Source: Puniceibacterium sediminis (lineage in GTDB: Bacteria; Pseudomonadota; Alphaproteobacteria; Rhodobacterales; Rhodobacteraceae). From it: a stretch of DNA of 32,350 nt. Below the pieces are notes generated by a model. That model was given only the letters and a program-made list of their open reading frames with translations, was not told the origin of the DNA and did not search any database. The translations under genes were made by a program, and so were the position numbers. The stretch lies in NCBI RefSeq assembly GCF_900188035.1, contig NZ_FZNN01000031.1, positions 1 through 32,350 on the forward strand. Direction: 5' to 3'. Position 1 is the stretch's first letter. Every line of letters starts with the position of its first letter. Shown piece after piece: positions 8,493 to 16,945 of this stretch.

Positions 8493-9677
8493 TCACGCTA
8501 TACTTTGCCTGGCCTCTTCTGCGGCGGCGCGGATCAGATCTAGCATCAGGGCCTGCCCTTTGGTCGCCATCCAGCCCGCGCGGGTGGTCAGCCCGATGGG
8601 CCGCCGGGCCCAGTCGACATCAACGTTCAGGCGGGCCAGCAGGCCCTTGGAGATTTCGGCGTGGGACTGCGCGGTCGAGATGCAGCCCAGATGGTCACTC
8701 GCTAAAAGGATCTCGCGCATCAGCAGGATGGAACCGGTTTCGATCAGGCTGATGGGGGCGGTGCCATTGTCGAAACAGGCATCGAATTGCGCACGGGTGG
8801 GCGTGCCTTCGCGCGTCACGACCCAAGGCGTGTCGGAAAGGTCCGATGGTTTGAGGCCAGTGCGATCCGCCAGCGGATGATCCGGGCGGCAGAGGATGGT
8901 CAGCCGGTCGCTGAACAGCGGTTCTTGCACGATGTCCGCGATCGGCAGGGGATCGCGGAGCGCGCCAAGGATGAAATCGATATCCCCCCGCCGCAACCCG
9001 CCAAGAAGTTCGCTATAGGGGCCGTCGATCACCGTGATGTTCTGGATCGGACGCAGGGCGCGGAACTGCGTCAGCGCGTGGGGCAGGATGACCGACCGCG
9101 AGAGGGGCAGCGCGCCGACGACGATGCGGCCCACCTCCCTTCCATCCAGTTCAGCCAGATCCGCATCGGCCTGATCGAGTTCTGCAAAGGCCAGTTGCGC
9201 GCTCTGGCTAAGGGCGCGGGTCTGGCGTGTCGGAATGATGCCGTAAGAGGTCCGCTCAAACAGCGCGCGCACCGATTCCTGTTCCAACTGCGACACGGCA
9301 CGGTGGACGGTGGGTTGGGCCAGGTTCAGGCGCAGCGCGGCGAGGGTAAAGTTCTCGGTTTCGCGAACGGCGATGAGGGCGGTCAGCTGTGGCGCGGTCG
9401 CCGTCAGCACCAGCCGGGGCGAAACGTCATCAAGCGCCGGGTCGAGCAGATCAAAGGCGCGCCGGACACGGTTCAGTAGCACATCGCCGCGCGGTGTTGT
9501 GAAAAAGCCGTGCCGGGTCCTGTCGAACAGCGCGCCGCCTGCGTTCTGTTCGAGCTTGTTCAGTGCCTGGGTCACGGCGGGCTGCGATACGTGGCAGCGG
9601 TCGGCGGCATGGGTCACCGATCCGGTTTCGGCCACGGCCATGAAAACCCTGAGATGACGCAGATTGCGCGAGATCAT
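8493..9677 (-). CDS. LysR-family regulator with two N-terminal HTH domains (GalR-like role proposed)
   Basis: At 394 residues this is about 90 longer than a normal LysR protein. The extra length is a second winged HTH: residues ~5-64 hold one (FMAVAETGSVTHAADRCHVS, QPAVTQALNKLE), and residues ~96-155 hold another (LIAVRETENFTLAALRLNLA, QPTVHRAVSQLE). A standard periplasmic-binding-like effector domain follows from about residue 184 (GRIVVGALPLSRSVILP). It is divergent from galB-like at 9891 across 213 bp, and it lies directly upstream of the broken TRAP genes on its own strand. By LysR convention it should control the divergent aromatic operon, with a pathway acid as inducer. The frame is intact. 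Whether both HTHs bind DNA is unknown. Confidence 0.92.
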   Translation of the reverse strand: MISRNLRHLRVFMAVAETGSVTHAADRCHVSQPAVTQALNKLEQNAGGALFDRTRHGFFTTPRGDVLLNRVRRAFDLLDPALDDVSPRLVLTATAPQLTALIAVRETENFTLAALRLNLAQPTVHRAVSQLEQESVRALFERTSYGIIPTRQTRALSQSAQLAFAELDQADADLAELDGREVGRIVVGALPLSRSVILPHALTQFRALRPIQNITVIDGPYSELLGGLRRGDIDFILGALRDPLPIADIVQEPLFSDRLTILCRPDHPLADRTGLKPSDLSDTPWVVTREGTPTRAQFDACFDNGTAPISLIETGSILLMREILLASDHLGCISTAQSHAEISKGLLARLNVDVDWARRPIGLTTRAGWMATKGQALMLDLIRAAAEEARQSIA

Positions 9678-9890
9678 CGCATTTCTCCTGTGTCAGGTGT
9701 GACAGTCAGGCTGGTTCTGACAGTGATCCGCATCTCTGACTTTCCGTCCGGGGTTGCGTTGACCTATGCCATTCCGCAGGGGCGCGCACCATTTATCATA
9801 GCCAGAACTTATACCAAAGAACGAGCTTTCAAATTGAGCCTTACCGATGGACTGTGGGATGCATCGGGAAAGAAAATTCAGGAGCCGATC
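9678..9890. promoter_or_regulatory. Divergent promoter region, LysR regulator / aromatic operon
   Basis: This 213-bp gap between two divergent starts must hold both promoters and the LysR site. It turns AT-richer toward the galB side (about 9790-9875, containing TTTATCATAGCCAGAACTTA). I could not settle on one T-N11-A LysR box. The ribosome binding site AGGAG at 9880-9884 fixes the galB start. Confidence 0.45.
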
Positions 9891-10625
9891 ATGTCCGCCA
9901 AGAAAACCGCACTTGTCATTTCTGCACATGCCGCCGATTTCGTCTGGCGCTGCGGCGGCGCCATCGCCCTGCATGCCGAGCAGGGATATGAGGTCACTGT
10001 CCTGTGTCTTTCTTTCGGCGAGCGCGGCGAAAGCGCGAAGCTGTGGAAACAGGAAGACATGACGCTGGACCGGGTCAAGGACGTGCGCGGGGCCGAGGCC
10101 GAGACAGCGGCAAAGGCGCTTGGCGTGCATGAGTTGATCTGTCTTGATCTGGGGGACTACCCGCTGGATTTCAGCCGCGAGAACAAGATGAAGATCGTCG
10201 ATGTGATCCGCAAGGTTCAGCCCGCCTTCATGCTGAGCCATTCGCAGTACGACCCCTACAACACCGATCACATGAACACGACCAATGCAGTGCTGGAATG
10301 CCGGATGATCGCGCAGGCCTGGGGCCACAACCCCGGCGAAAAGGTGCTGGGTGCGCCGCAGCTCTATCTGTTCGAGCCGCACCAGACCGAGCAGATGGGT
10401 TGGAAGCCGGACACCTTTCTGGACATCACCCCGGTCTGGGACAAAAAACGCGCCGCCATCGAGGCGATGCAGGGCCAGGAGCACCTGTGGGAGTTCTACA
10501 CCCGCGTCGCCCAACAGCGCGCCAATCATTTCAAACGCAACTCGGGCGGCATGTCGGGTGGACGTGACTGCAAATATGCCGAAGGGTTCCAGTCGATCTT
10601 TCCGCGGACGGTCGACGAACTCTGA
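9891..10625 (+). CDS. galB: 4-oxalomesaconate hydratase, GalB-like (PIG-L/LmbE metalloenzyme fold)
   Basis: A 244-residue protein of the PIG-L deacetylase superfamily. The N-terminal metal motif reads SAHAADFVWRCGG (His13, Asp16), not the usual AHPDD. A second cluster is SHSQYDPYNTDHMNTT, with further likely metal or substrate residues. Pseudomonas putida GalB is a zinc hydratase of this fold, acting on the keto form of 4-oxalomesaconate to give 4-carboxy-4-hydroxy-2-oxoadipate. The same window also codes the expected preceding tautomerase and following aldolase, so the role is well supported by context. The ATG at 9891 is chosen over upstream starts because AGGAG is 6 bases in front and the protein begins at the conserved strand. 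It is the first gene of the aromatic operon. Confidence 0.85.
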   Translation: MSAKKTALVISAHAADFVWRCGGAIALHAEQGYEVTVLCLSFGERGESAKLWKQEDMTLDRVKDVRGAEAETAAKALGVHELICLDLGDYPLDFSRENKMKIVDVIRKVQPAFMLSHSQYDPYNTDHMNTTNAVLECRMIAQAWGHNPGEKVLGAPQLYLFEPHQTEQMGWKPDTFLDITPVWDKKRAAIEAMQGQEHLWEFYTRVAQQRANHFKRNSGGMSGGRDCKYAEGFQSIFPRTVDEL

Positions 10626-10651
10626 GCGACGGAAGGCGGGCGGATCTGCGT

Positions 10652-10659
10652 GCTATAAT
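10652..10659 (+). promoter_or_regulatory. Possible extended -10 promoter element
   Basis: TGCTATAAT (10651-10659) matches the extended -10 consensus TGnTATAAT and lies about 30 bp before the cytochrome b561 start. No good -35 hexamer is present, which extended -10 promoters can do without. It could give the downstream genes their own transcription. It is a sequence match only. Confidence 0.35.
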
Positions 10660-10687
10660 CAGGACCGTTTTTTCCAGGAGAAATGCC

Positions 10688-11173
10688 ATGAACCAGATCG
10701 CGCCGGATACATATTCCAGGACTCAGAAGATGCTCCACTGGGGCGTCGTTGTTCTGCTCGCCATTCAATATTTGTTCTTTGACCACATGGGGCGGCTGTT
10801 TCATCAGACGATGGAGGGCGGCAGCCCGGTCTGGACCACGACATCGGTCGCTCATTCGATGATTGGCGCGGCTGTGCTGGCGTTGACCGCCTGGCGTCTG
10901 ATTCTGCGCCGCAGTCGTGGCACCCCGCCGCCGCCTGCCGATGAGCCAGATCTGGCCACTAGGGCCGCCCGCGTCACGCATGTTGCGCTCTATGTCCTGC
11001 TGATTGGCCTGCCCGTTGTCGGCCTTGGTGCATGGTTCTTGGGAATTGGGTTCCTGGCGGAGGTGCACGAGATCGGCTCGACGGTCCTGCTCTGGGTTGT
11101 GGGTCTGCATGTGGGGGCGGTTCTGGTGCATCAGTTCTGGTGGAACACCGCCATTCTGCGTCGCATGACCTGA
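10688..11173 (+). CDS. Cytochrome b561-family membrane protein
   Basis: A 161-residue protein with four hydrophobic helices (about residues 14-32, 54-72, 96-120, 128-150) and histidines in the right places for two b-type haems: His17 (KMLHWGVV), His56 (VAHSMIGA), His127 and His141 (HEIGSTVL, GLHVGAVLVH). This matches prokaryotic cytochrome b561 proteins, which pass electrons between the quinone pool and soluble partners. AGGAG lies 8 bases before the ATG. It sits between galB-like and the dioxygenase-like gene in one orientation, so it is likely co-transcribed. Its function in an aromatic operon is not obvious. Delivery of electrons to or from a periplasmic or ring-modifying enzyme is one guess. 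Confidence 0.85.
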   Translation: MNQIAPDTYSRTQKMLHWGVVVLLAIQYLFFDHMGRLFHQTMEGGSPVWTTTSVAHSMIGAAVLALTAWRLILRRSRGTPPPPADEPDLATRAARVTHVALYVLLIGLPVVGLGAWFLGIGFLAEVHEIGSTVLLWVVGLHVGAVLVHQFWWNTAILRRMT

Positions 11174-11200
11174 CGCAACATCACTACCGGGAGAAACGAC

Positions 11201-12157
11201 ATGAGCGAACGCTGCCACGATCTGGCCCACCTGGGTCATGTCGAGATGCTCACCGATAAATTCGAGGAAAGCCTTGATTTCTTTACCCGTGTCTATGGGC
11301 TGAAACTATCGGCGCTGGAGGGTTACAGTGCCTATCTGCGGGCTTGGGATGACTATGAATTCCACACACTCAAACTGACCCGCAGCGAGAGCACGGGCGT
11401 CGCGCATATCGGTTACCGCGCAGAGTCTCCGCAGGCGCTGGACCGCCGGGTCAAGGCGATCGAGGCGTCGGGGTATTCGGTTCACGGCTGGACCGAAGGG
11501 GATCTGGGCCACGGCCCGGCCTTTCGGTTCGAAGACCCCTTTGGTCATGTGTTCGAGATCTATTACGAAACCAGGTGGTACGAGGCGCCAGAGGCCGACA
11601 GGCCCGCTCTCAAGAACGTCGCTTCGGCCTTTACCGGGGCCGCGCCGCGCCGGATCGACCACCTGAACCTGCTGGCCTCGGATGTGAGTGAATTCCGCCG
11701 TTTCATGGAGACCTGTCTGGGGTCGCGGGTGACGGAATACATCCAGCTTGATAACGGCCGTCTTGGCGGCTGCTGGTTCACGGTCAACAACAAGACCTAC
11801 GATCTGGCCTGCACCGAAGAACACGGCGGCGGGCACGGCCGGTTCCACCATGTGACCTATGCCACCGATCAGCGCGAAGATATCCTGCGCGCGGCGGATG
11901 TCTTTCTTGAAAATGGCGTTCATATCGAAACCGGGCCGCACAAGCACGCCATTCAGGGCACGTTCTTTCTTTATGTCTGGGAACCTGCGGGCAACCGGGT
12001 CGAACTGGCCAATGCCGGCGCACGCCTGAACCTTGCCCCTGACTGGAAACCCATCTGCTGGACCGAGGCGGACCGCAAGAAGGGTCAGGCCTGGGGACTG
12101 AAAACAATCGAGACGTTCCACACCCACGGCACGCCCCCCGTTAAAAAGGAGGTCTGA
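11201..12157 (+). CDS. Type I extradiol ring-cleavage dioxygenase-like protein (VOC superfamily)
   Basis: A 318-residue two-domain protein of catechol 2,3-dioxygenase length. The expected 2-His-1-carboxylate iron ligands are His154 (RIDHLNLL), His216/217 (GRFHHVTY) and Glu268 (NRVELANAG). His249 (KHAIQG) and Tyr258, nine residues later, match XylE His246 and Tyr255. The residue matching the second-sphere His199 of XylE (KAHD context) appears to be Tyr200 (NNKTYDLA). The alignment was made by eye. Neighbouring genes process 4-oxalomesaconate, the direct ring-cleavage product of gallate. The parsimonious role is therefore cleavage of gallate or a related trihydroxylated acid, although known gallate dioxygenases are of the unrelated LigAB type. 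The substrate is uncertain. A good Shine-Dalgarno (GGGAG) precedes the ATG. Confidence 0.8.
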   Translation: MSERCHDLAHLGHVEMLTDKFEESLDFFTRVYGLKLSALEGYSAYLRAWDDYEFHTLKLTRSESTGVAHIGYRAESPQALDRRVKAIEASGYSVHGWTEGDLGHGPAFRFEDPFGHVFEIYYETRWYEAPEADRPALKNVASAFTGAAPRRIDHLNLLASDVSEFRRFMETCLGSRVTEYIQLDNGRLGGCWFTVNNKTYDLACTEEHGGGHGRFHHVTYATDQREDILRAADVFLENGVHIETGPHKHAIQGTFFLYVWEPAGNRVELANAGARLNLAPDWKPICWTEADRKKGQAWGLKTIETFHTHGTPPVKKEV

Positions 12158-12160
12158 GAC

Positions 12161-12832
12161 ATGACCATCGTCAAACAGAACATCGACCGCGCCGACAAGG
12201 CCATCATTGACGCGCTCGGCCGCGCCGGAGTCGCCACCGTGCACGAGGCGCAGGGCCGCAAGGGGTGCCTCGCCTCGCATATGCGGCCGATCTATTCAGG
12301 CGCTCAAATCGCCGGATCGGCGGTCACGATATCGGCCCCGCCGGGCGACAACTGGATGATCCACGTCGCTATCGAGCAGTTGCAGGAGGGCGACATTCTG
12401 GTGCTTGCCCCGACTTCGCCCTGCGATAACGGATATTTCGGTGACCTGCTGGCAACGTCTGCCATTGCACGGGGTTGTCGGGGGCTGGTGATCGACGCGG
12501 GCGTTCGTGATATCCGCGATCTGACCCAGATGGGGTTTCCCGTGTGGTCCAAGGCGATCAGCGCGCAGGGCACGGTGAAAGAGACGCCGGGGTCCGTCAA
12601 CGTTTCAATCGTCTGCGCCGGGCAGGCCATTGATGCAGGGGACGTGATCGTGGCGGACGATGACGGTGTGGTCGTCGTCAAACGCGCCGAGGCCGAAGCC
12701 GTGATGAAAAAGGCGCAAACCCGGCTCGATGCCGAAGAGGCCAAGCGCAAGCGTCTGGCATCTGGCGAATTGGGGTTGGATATCTATGACATGCGCGGGC
12801 GTCTGGCTGAAAAGGGCCTTAAGTATGTCTGA
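12161..12832 (+). CDS. galC: 4-carboxy-4-hydroxy-2-oxoadipate aldolase (GalC/LigK/ProA type, RraA-like fold)
   Basis: A 223-residue class II (metal-dependent) pyruvate aldolase. It carries the family signature [16 protein letters not shown], then [11 protein letters not shown] with Arg116-Asp117. These match the catalytic Arg and metal-binding Asp (R123/D124) of the P. putida HMG/CHA aldolase. The reaction splits 4-carboxy-4-hydroxy-2-oxoadipate into pyruvate and oxaloacetate, the last step of the gallate and protocatechuate 4,5-cleavage routes. Members of the RraA fold can be mistaken for RNase E regulators, but the gal-type context settles it. The start has a strong GGAGG at 12148-12152, just inside the end of the dioxygenase gene, and the 3' end overlaps the next gene by 8 bp. 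Confidence 0.9.
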   Translation: MTIVKQNIDRADKAIIDALGRAGVATVHEAQGRKGCLASHMRPIYSGAQIAGSAVTISAPPGDNWMIHVAIEQLQEGDILVLAPTSPCDNGYFGDLLATSAIARGCRGLVIDAGVRDIRDLTQMGFPVWSKAISAQGTVKETPGSVNVSIVCAGQAIDAGDVIVADDDGVVVVKRAEAEAVMKKAQTRLDAEEAKRKRLASGELGLDIYDMRGRLAEKGLKYV

Positions 12833-13892
12833 TCCCGCGATAGATGGCATTCCGTGTCTCTGGATGCGGGGCGGCACGTCAAAGGGGGCCTATTTCCTCA
12901 AGGCCGATCTGCCCGGTGATGACGCTGCGCGGGACGACCTGCTGCTGCGGATCATGGGGTCGCCCGATGCGAACCAGATCGACGGGATCGGCGGTGCGGA
13001 TCCGCTGACGTCCAAGGTGGCCGTGTTGTCGCCTTCGACGCGGGCGGATGCCGATGTCGATTACCTGTTCCTTCAGGTCTTTGTCGATCAGCCGCTGGTC
13101 AGCGGCGCGCAGGGGTGTGGCAACATCCTTGCCGGGGCCGGTCCCGCCGCGATCGAACGTGGGCTGGTTGCGGCGGCGGGCGATGAAACCCTGGTGCGCA
13201 TCCATATGCTGAACACCGGAGAACTCGCTTCGGCCACCATTGCGACGCCGGGCGGGCGGGTGGCCTATTCTGGTGCGGCAGCCATTGACGGTGTGCCGGG
13301 GCACCACGCCGCCGTGCCGCTGATGTTCGATAATACCGCCGGGTCGATGTGCGGCGAGCTGCTGCCGACAGGCAATGCGGTCGATGTGATCGACGGTGTG
13401 GACTGTACGCTGATCGACAACGGTATGCCCTGCGTGATTATGCGGGCCAGCGATCTGGATGTCACCGGTACCGAAAGCCGCGAGGCGTTGGACACCAACA
13501 CCGTGCTGAAAGCACGGCTTGAGGCGATCCGGCTGATGGCCGGGCCAATGATGAACCTTGGCGATGTCACCGACAAGAGCGTACCCAAGATGACGCTTGT
13601 CTCTTCCCCGCTAACTGGCGGCGTGGTCAGCACGCGATCCTTCATCCCCCACCGCTGCCACGCGACCATCGGCGTCTTTGCCGCCGTCACCGTCGCGACG
13701 GCCTGCACCCTGCCGGGCACACCGGCGGCATCAGTGGCGATTCTACCCGTAGGTGCAATTTTCGCCATAGAACACCCGACCGGCGCGGCTGAGGTTCTGA
13801 TAGAACGCTCGCTGTCAGGCGGGGTGACGCGCACGGGCACCATGCGTACGGCGCGCAAGCTGTTTGATGGACGCGTGTTTCCCCGCGCGTAA
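12825..13892 (+). CDS. galD: 4-oxalomesaconate tautomerase, GalD-like (PrpF family)
   Basis: A 355-residue PrpF-family isomerase (two-domain diaminopimelate-epimerase-like fold). It shows the N-terminal motif [14 protein letters not shown] (residues 11-24), the mid motif SGAQGCGN with a cysteine, and a C-terminal [19 protein letters not shown]. putida GalD of this family converts the enol form of 4-oxalomesaconate to its keto form, just before GalB. Both successors are in the same operon, which favours GalD over PrpF or other family roles. The ATG at 12825 overlaps the aldolase stop by 8 bp with AAGGG upstream, and it begins directly before the conserved motif. A longer in-frame start at 12729 lies deep in the aldolase gene and is unlikely. 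Confidence 0.9.
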   Translation: MSDPAIDGIPCLWMRGGTSKGAYFLKADLPGDDAARDDLLLRIMGSPDANQIDGIGGADPLTSKVAVLSPSTRADADVDYLFLQVFVDQPLVSGAQGCGNILAGAGPAAIERGLVAAAGDETLVRIHMLNTGELASATIATPGGRVAYSGAAAIDGVPGHHAAVPLMFDNTAGSMCGELLPTGNAVDVIDGVDCTLIDNGMPCVIMRASDLDVTGTESREALDTNTVLKARLEAIRLMAGPMMNLGDVTDKSVPKMTLVSSPLTGGVVSTRSFIPHRCHATIGVFAAVTVATACTLPGTPAASVAILPVGAIFAIEHPTGAAEVLIERSLSGGVTRTGTMRTARKLFDGRVFPRA

Positions 13893-14152
13893 CAGATTAA
13901 AACTACGGGGAAAAATTTGGTCAGGTGCGCTTTCTTGTCCGGCAAGTCAGACTGAAAAATTCCAAACGAGTTTTGGATTTATAAAATTCAACTCAACCGA
14001 TCTCTTGTCCCCGCGGCAAGAATTAAATAACAACCTAAAACACTAAGGTTTGGTCGCAACCTCGCGCGGAGAGGGTATTGACCAGGCTGCGGCAAGGACA
14101 ACGCCAACCCAAATTCTCAGGCAGGCAATCTCTCAAAAGGCGGTTGACGCGG
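13893..14152. promoter_or_regulatory. AT-rich promoter region of the siderophore operon with three inverted repeats
   Basis: This 260-bp gap is markedly AT-richer than its surroundings. It contains CTTGTCC..GGCAAG twice, at 13934-13946 and 14004-14020. The first base of the two copies is exactly 70 bp apart, and in the second copy TCTTG/CAAGA form a perfect 5-bp pair around 9 bases. Between them TCCAAA-CGAGT-TTTGGA (13961-13977) is a perfect 6-5-6 inverted repeat. Just after it comes TATAAA (13980-13985), a possible -10. Iron control is expected for the operon, but I could not match a Fur box, a RirA iron-rhodo box (TGA-N9-TCA) or an Irr box. Confidence 0.5.
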
Positions 14153-15331
14153 ATGGCGGAGCATAAAGTATTTGAAAATTTCGGTCGCGTTGGCACGCCC
14201 ACGCCGGTGCCGCAGAAAAACGCTCCGTTCAGGATGGGTGCCGTTTCGGGTGTTGGTCATGTCGATGCGGGTTTGACCGGGGTGGCGTCGAACCTTGCCG
14301 CACTTGCCGGGGCTCGTCTTCGCGAACCCGGTGCTCCGGATCTGCTTGTGGGTGCGCTGCCGTTTGACCGGAAGGCTGACGGTTTTCTGCTGGTACCAGA
14401 GACAGTGTACCAGAACGACAGCGATGTCCTTACCTCCGCGTCGGCCGTGCCTGAACACGATGCGAGGTCGACACTCAGCTTTTCCGAGGTGCCGCCGCGC
14501 GCGCATTATGCTGATGCTGTGGCGCAGGCTCTGATCGCGATCACCGCGGGCGAGGTCGACAAGGTCGTTCTGGCGCGGACCCTTGATGTGACTGGGCCGC
14601 AGGTGTTTGACATCGCAGAGCTTGTCACGCGGCTGGCGGCGGATGCCTCTACCATGCTGTATTGTCTGCCGCTACCAGATCCGGGCGCGACGCTTGTCGG
14701 GGCCTCGCCCGAGCTTTTGGTGTCGCGCAGCGGACGGGTGGTACGGTCGCATCCGCTGGCCGGATCGGCGCGCCGACGTCGCGACGCAGATGCTGATCGC
14801 AGTGCTGCCGCAGGGTTGGAAGCCTCGGCCAAAGATGCGCACGAACACGCGCTTGTGGCGGAACATGTGCGCGACATCCTTGCCCCGTTCTGCCGCAAGC
14901 TTTCGCGGATCGAGGCCCCCAAGCTGAGCGCGACGCCAGCCATGTGGCACCTGGGCAGCATGATCGAGGGCGAGCTGAAAGACCCGGATACACCCGTGCT
15001 TGACCTGACTGCGGCGTTGCATCCCACGCCAGCTGTCTGCGGCAGCCCGACCAATGCTGCGGACGCCGCCATTGCCCGGCTGGAAACCGAACCGCGCGGA
15101 TTCTATGCGGGGGCTGTCGGCTGGACGAATGAACGGGGCGAAGGCGCCTGGCATGTGACGATCCGCTGCGCGGTCGTGCGCGGCGCCATGGCGCGACTGT
15201 ACGCCGGTGCCGGCATTGTGGCAGGATCCGACCCGATGAGTGAGGCCGATGAAACCGCAGCGAAATTCGGCACGCTGCTGGCGGCGTTCGGCTTGTCCCC
15301 CCGGCTTCTTCTGCAAGGCGCAAATCGATGA
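14153..15331 (+). CDS. entC: Isochorismate synthase (EntC/DhbC type)
   Basis: A 392-residue chorismate-utilising enzyme, the same size as E. coli EntC (391). It turns chorismate into isochorismate, the first committed step to 2,3-dihydroxybenzoate. Lys137 (DKVVLAR) and Glu187 (GASPELL) sit exactly ten residues below EntC K147 and E197, the general base and acid. The C-terminal signature blocks are present: SHPLAGSARR, HLGSMIEGEL, HPTPAVCGSP, RGFYAGAVGW and LYAGAGIVAGSDP. The ATG at 14153 is chosen because it gives the EntC length. An earlier TTG at 14078 adds 25 basic residues without family support. It is first in a six-gene operon and overlaps the ligase gene by 4 bp (ATGA). Confidence 0.95.
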   Translation: MAEHKVFENFGRVGTPTPVPQKNAPFRMGAVSGVGHVDAGLTGVASNLAALAGARLREPGAPDLLVGALPFDRKADGFLLVPETVYQNDSDVLTSASAVPEHDARSTLSFSEVPPRAHYADAVAQALIAITAGEVDKVVLARTLDVTGPQVFDIAELVTRLAADASTMLYCLPLPDPGATLVGASPELLVSRSGRVVRSHPLAGSARRRRDADADRSAAAGLEASAKDAHEHALVAEHVRDILAPFCRKLSRIEAPKLSATPAMWHLGSMIEGELKDPDTPVLDLTAALHPTPAVCGSPTNAADAAIARLETEPRGFYAGAVGWTNERGEGAWHVTIRCAVVRGAMARLYAGAGIVAGSDPMSEADETAAKFGTLLAAFGLSPRLLLQGANR

Positions 15332-16944
15332 ACCATCCGGTTCAGCCCTTCCCCGCAGACCGCGCCGCGCGTTACCGTGCGGCGGGCCACTGGCGGGGCG
15401 AGACCTTTCCGGCCTTGCTGCGGCGTGTGGCCGACGAAGATGGTGACCGGATCGCGGTGGTTGGCGGCACGACCCGATGGAGTTACGCCGAGATGGCCGC
15501 GCGCGCGCATCGCACCGCTGCGGGTCTGCTGGCAATGGGGCTGCATCCCGGTGACCGCGTGCTTGTCCAGATGCCCAACATTCCCGAAACGCTGCAGGTG
15601 GTCTGGGCGTTGTTCGCGGCGGGGCTTTTGCCGGTTTACGCGCTGCCTGCGCATCGCCGCACCGAGGTGGCGCATTTTTTGACCCGCTCGGACGCGCGGG
15701 CCTATGTGATCCCTGACCGCGCGGACGGGTTCGACTACCGCCCGCTGGCGCGTGACTTGCGGGCAAACCTGTCCGGGCTGGAACATGTGATCGTCGTGGG
15801 CGAAGCCGAGGAGTTCATCGCGCTTGATGCCCTGAATGGCGATCCTGCGACCTTGCCCGCCGACCCGGATCCGCAGTCGGTGGCGTTTCTTCAGATTTCT
15901 GGCGGGTCGACCGGGCTGTCCAAGCTGATCCCGCGCACCCATGACGACTATATCTATAGCCTGCGTGAAAGCGCGCGTATCTGCGGGCTGACGCCGGATA
16001 GCCGGTACCTTGCCGCGCTGCCTGTCGCGCATAATTTCACCATGAGCAGCCCCGGCTGGCTGGGCGCGCAATATGCGGGCGCGACCGTGGTGCTGGCCCC
16101 GCGCCCCGCGCCGGACGTCTGTTTCCGGCTGATCCGGGACGAGGGCGTGACCATCGCCGCGCTTGTGCCGCCTCTGGCCATGCTGTGGATCGACGCGGCC
16201 CGGATCATGAAGCCCGATCTTTCGTCCCTGGCGGTGCTTCAGGTTGGCGGAGCAAAGTTCCCGTCAGAGGCGGCAAAGCGGGTCCGCCCGGCTCTGGGAT
16301 GCGAAGTACAGCAGGTCTTTGGCATGGCCGAAGGTCTGGTGAATTACACAAGGCTGGGCGATCCGGATGACATCGTGACCGGCACGCAGGGCCGCCCGAT
16401 CAGCCCGGATGACGAGGTGATGATCACCGATGACGCGGGCCATCCCGTGCCCGACGGCACGCCGGGAAACCTGCTCACGCGCGGGCCCTATACGATCAAT
16501 GCCTATCACAACGACGCCGCCGCCAATGCCCGCAGCTTTACCGCCGACGGGTTTTACCGCACGGGCGATATCGTGGTGCGGGGGCCGGGCGGATATCTGA
16601 CGGTGCAGGGCCGGGCCACCGACCACATCAACCGTGCGGGGGAAAAGATTTCCGCCGAAGAGATCGAGGATCACCTGCTGGCACATCCGGCTGTGTTTGA
16701 CGCTGTCGTCGTCTCGGTTCCCGATCCGGCATTGGGCGAACGCAGTTGCGCCTTTGTCCAGCCGCGCGGCGAAGCGCCGAAACCAACCGCCATTCGCCGT
16801 TGGATGGCCGAGCGCGAGATCGCCGCTTTCAAGATCCCGGACGAGATCCGGTTCGTCGACGGGTTTGCCACCACGGCTGTCGGCAAGATTTCCCGCAAGG
16901 AACTGCGCGCCCGGTTGCGCGCCTCAATCGAGGAGCTGTCCTGA
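15328..16944 (+). CDS. entE: 2,3-dihydroxybenzoate-AMP ligase (EntE/DhbE type)
   Basis: A 538-residue stand-alone adenylation enzyme that activates 2,3-dihydroxybenzoate and loads it on an aryl carrier protein. The ATP-binding core is SGGSTGLSKLIPRTH (191-205), and the C-terminal subdomain has GRATDHINRAGEKISAEEIE with the late catalytic lysine in GKISRKEL. The pocket residues decide the substrate. Asn236, Ser241 and Val338 align with DhbE N235, S240 and V337, each shifted by one. Salicylate-activating relatives have Cys and Leu at the last two. The substrate is thus dihydroxybenzoate, not salicylate. The start overlaps entC by ATGA, and the next gene begins one base after the stop. Confidence 0.96.
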   Translation: MNHPVQPFPADRAARYRAAGHWRGETFPALLRRVADEDGDRIAVVGGTTRWSYAEMAARAHRTAAGLLAMGLHPGDRVLVQMPNIPETLQVVWALFAAGLLPVYALPAHRRTEVAHFLTRSDARAYVIPDRADGFDYRPLARDLRANLSGLEHVIVVGEAEEFIALDALNGDPATLPADPDPQSVAFLQISGGSTGLSKLIPRTHDDYIYSLRESARICGLTPDSRYLAALPVAHNFTMSSPGWLGAQYAGATVVLAPRPAPDVCFRLIRDEGVTIAALVPPLAMLWIDAARIMKPDLSSLAVLQVGGAKFPSEAAKRVRPALGCEVQQVFGMAEGLVNYTRLGDPDDIVTGTQGRPISPDDEVMITDDAGHPVPDGTPGNLLTRGPYTINAYHNDAAANARSFTADGFYRTGDIVVRGPGGYLTVQGRATDHINRAGEKISAEEIEDHLLAHPAVFDAVVVSVPDPALGERSCAFVQPRGEAPKPTAIRRWMAEREIAAFKIPDEIRFVDGFATTAVGKISRKELRARLRASIEELS

Positions 16945-16945
16945 T

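Noticed and set aside
9510-9890. A long N-terminal extension of the galB-like protein
   Set aside because: The extension runs through the divergent LysR gene and its promoter. The ATG at 9891 has AGGAG and begins at the conserved strand.
12161-12832. RraA, regulator of RNase E
   Set aside because: The fold is shared, but the Arg116-Asp117 aldolase residues and the gal-type neighbours fit the aldolase.
15328-16944. Salicylate as substrate of the stand-alone ligase (yersiniabactin or pyochelin type pathway)
   Set aside because: The pocket has Ser241 and Val338 as in DhbE, not the Cys and Leu of salicylate enzymes, and an EntA-type dehydrogenase is in the operon.
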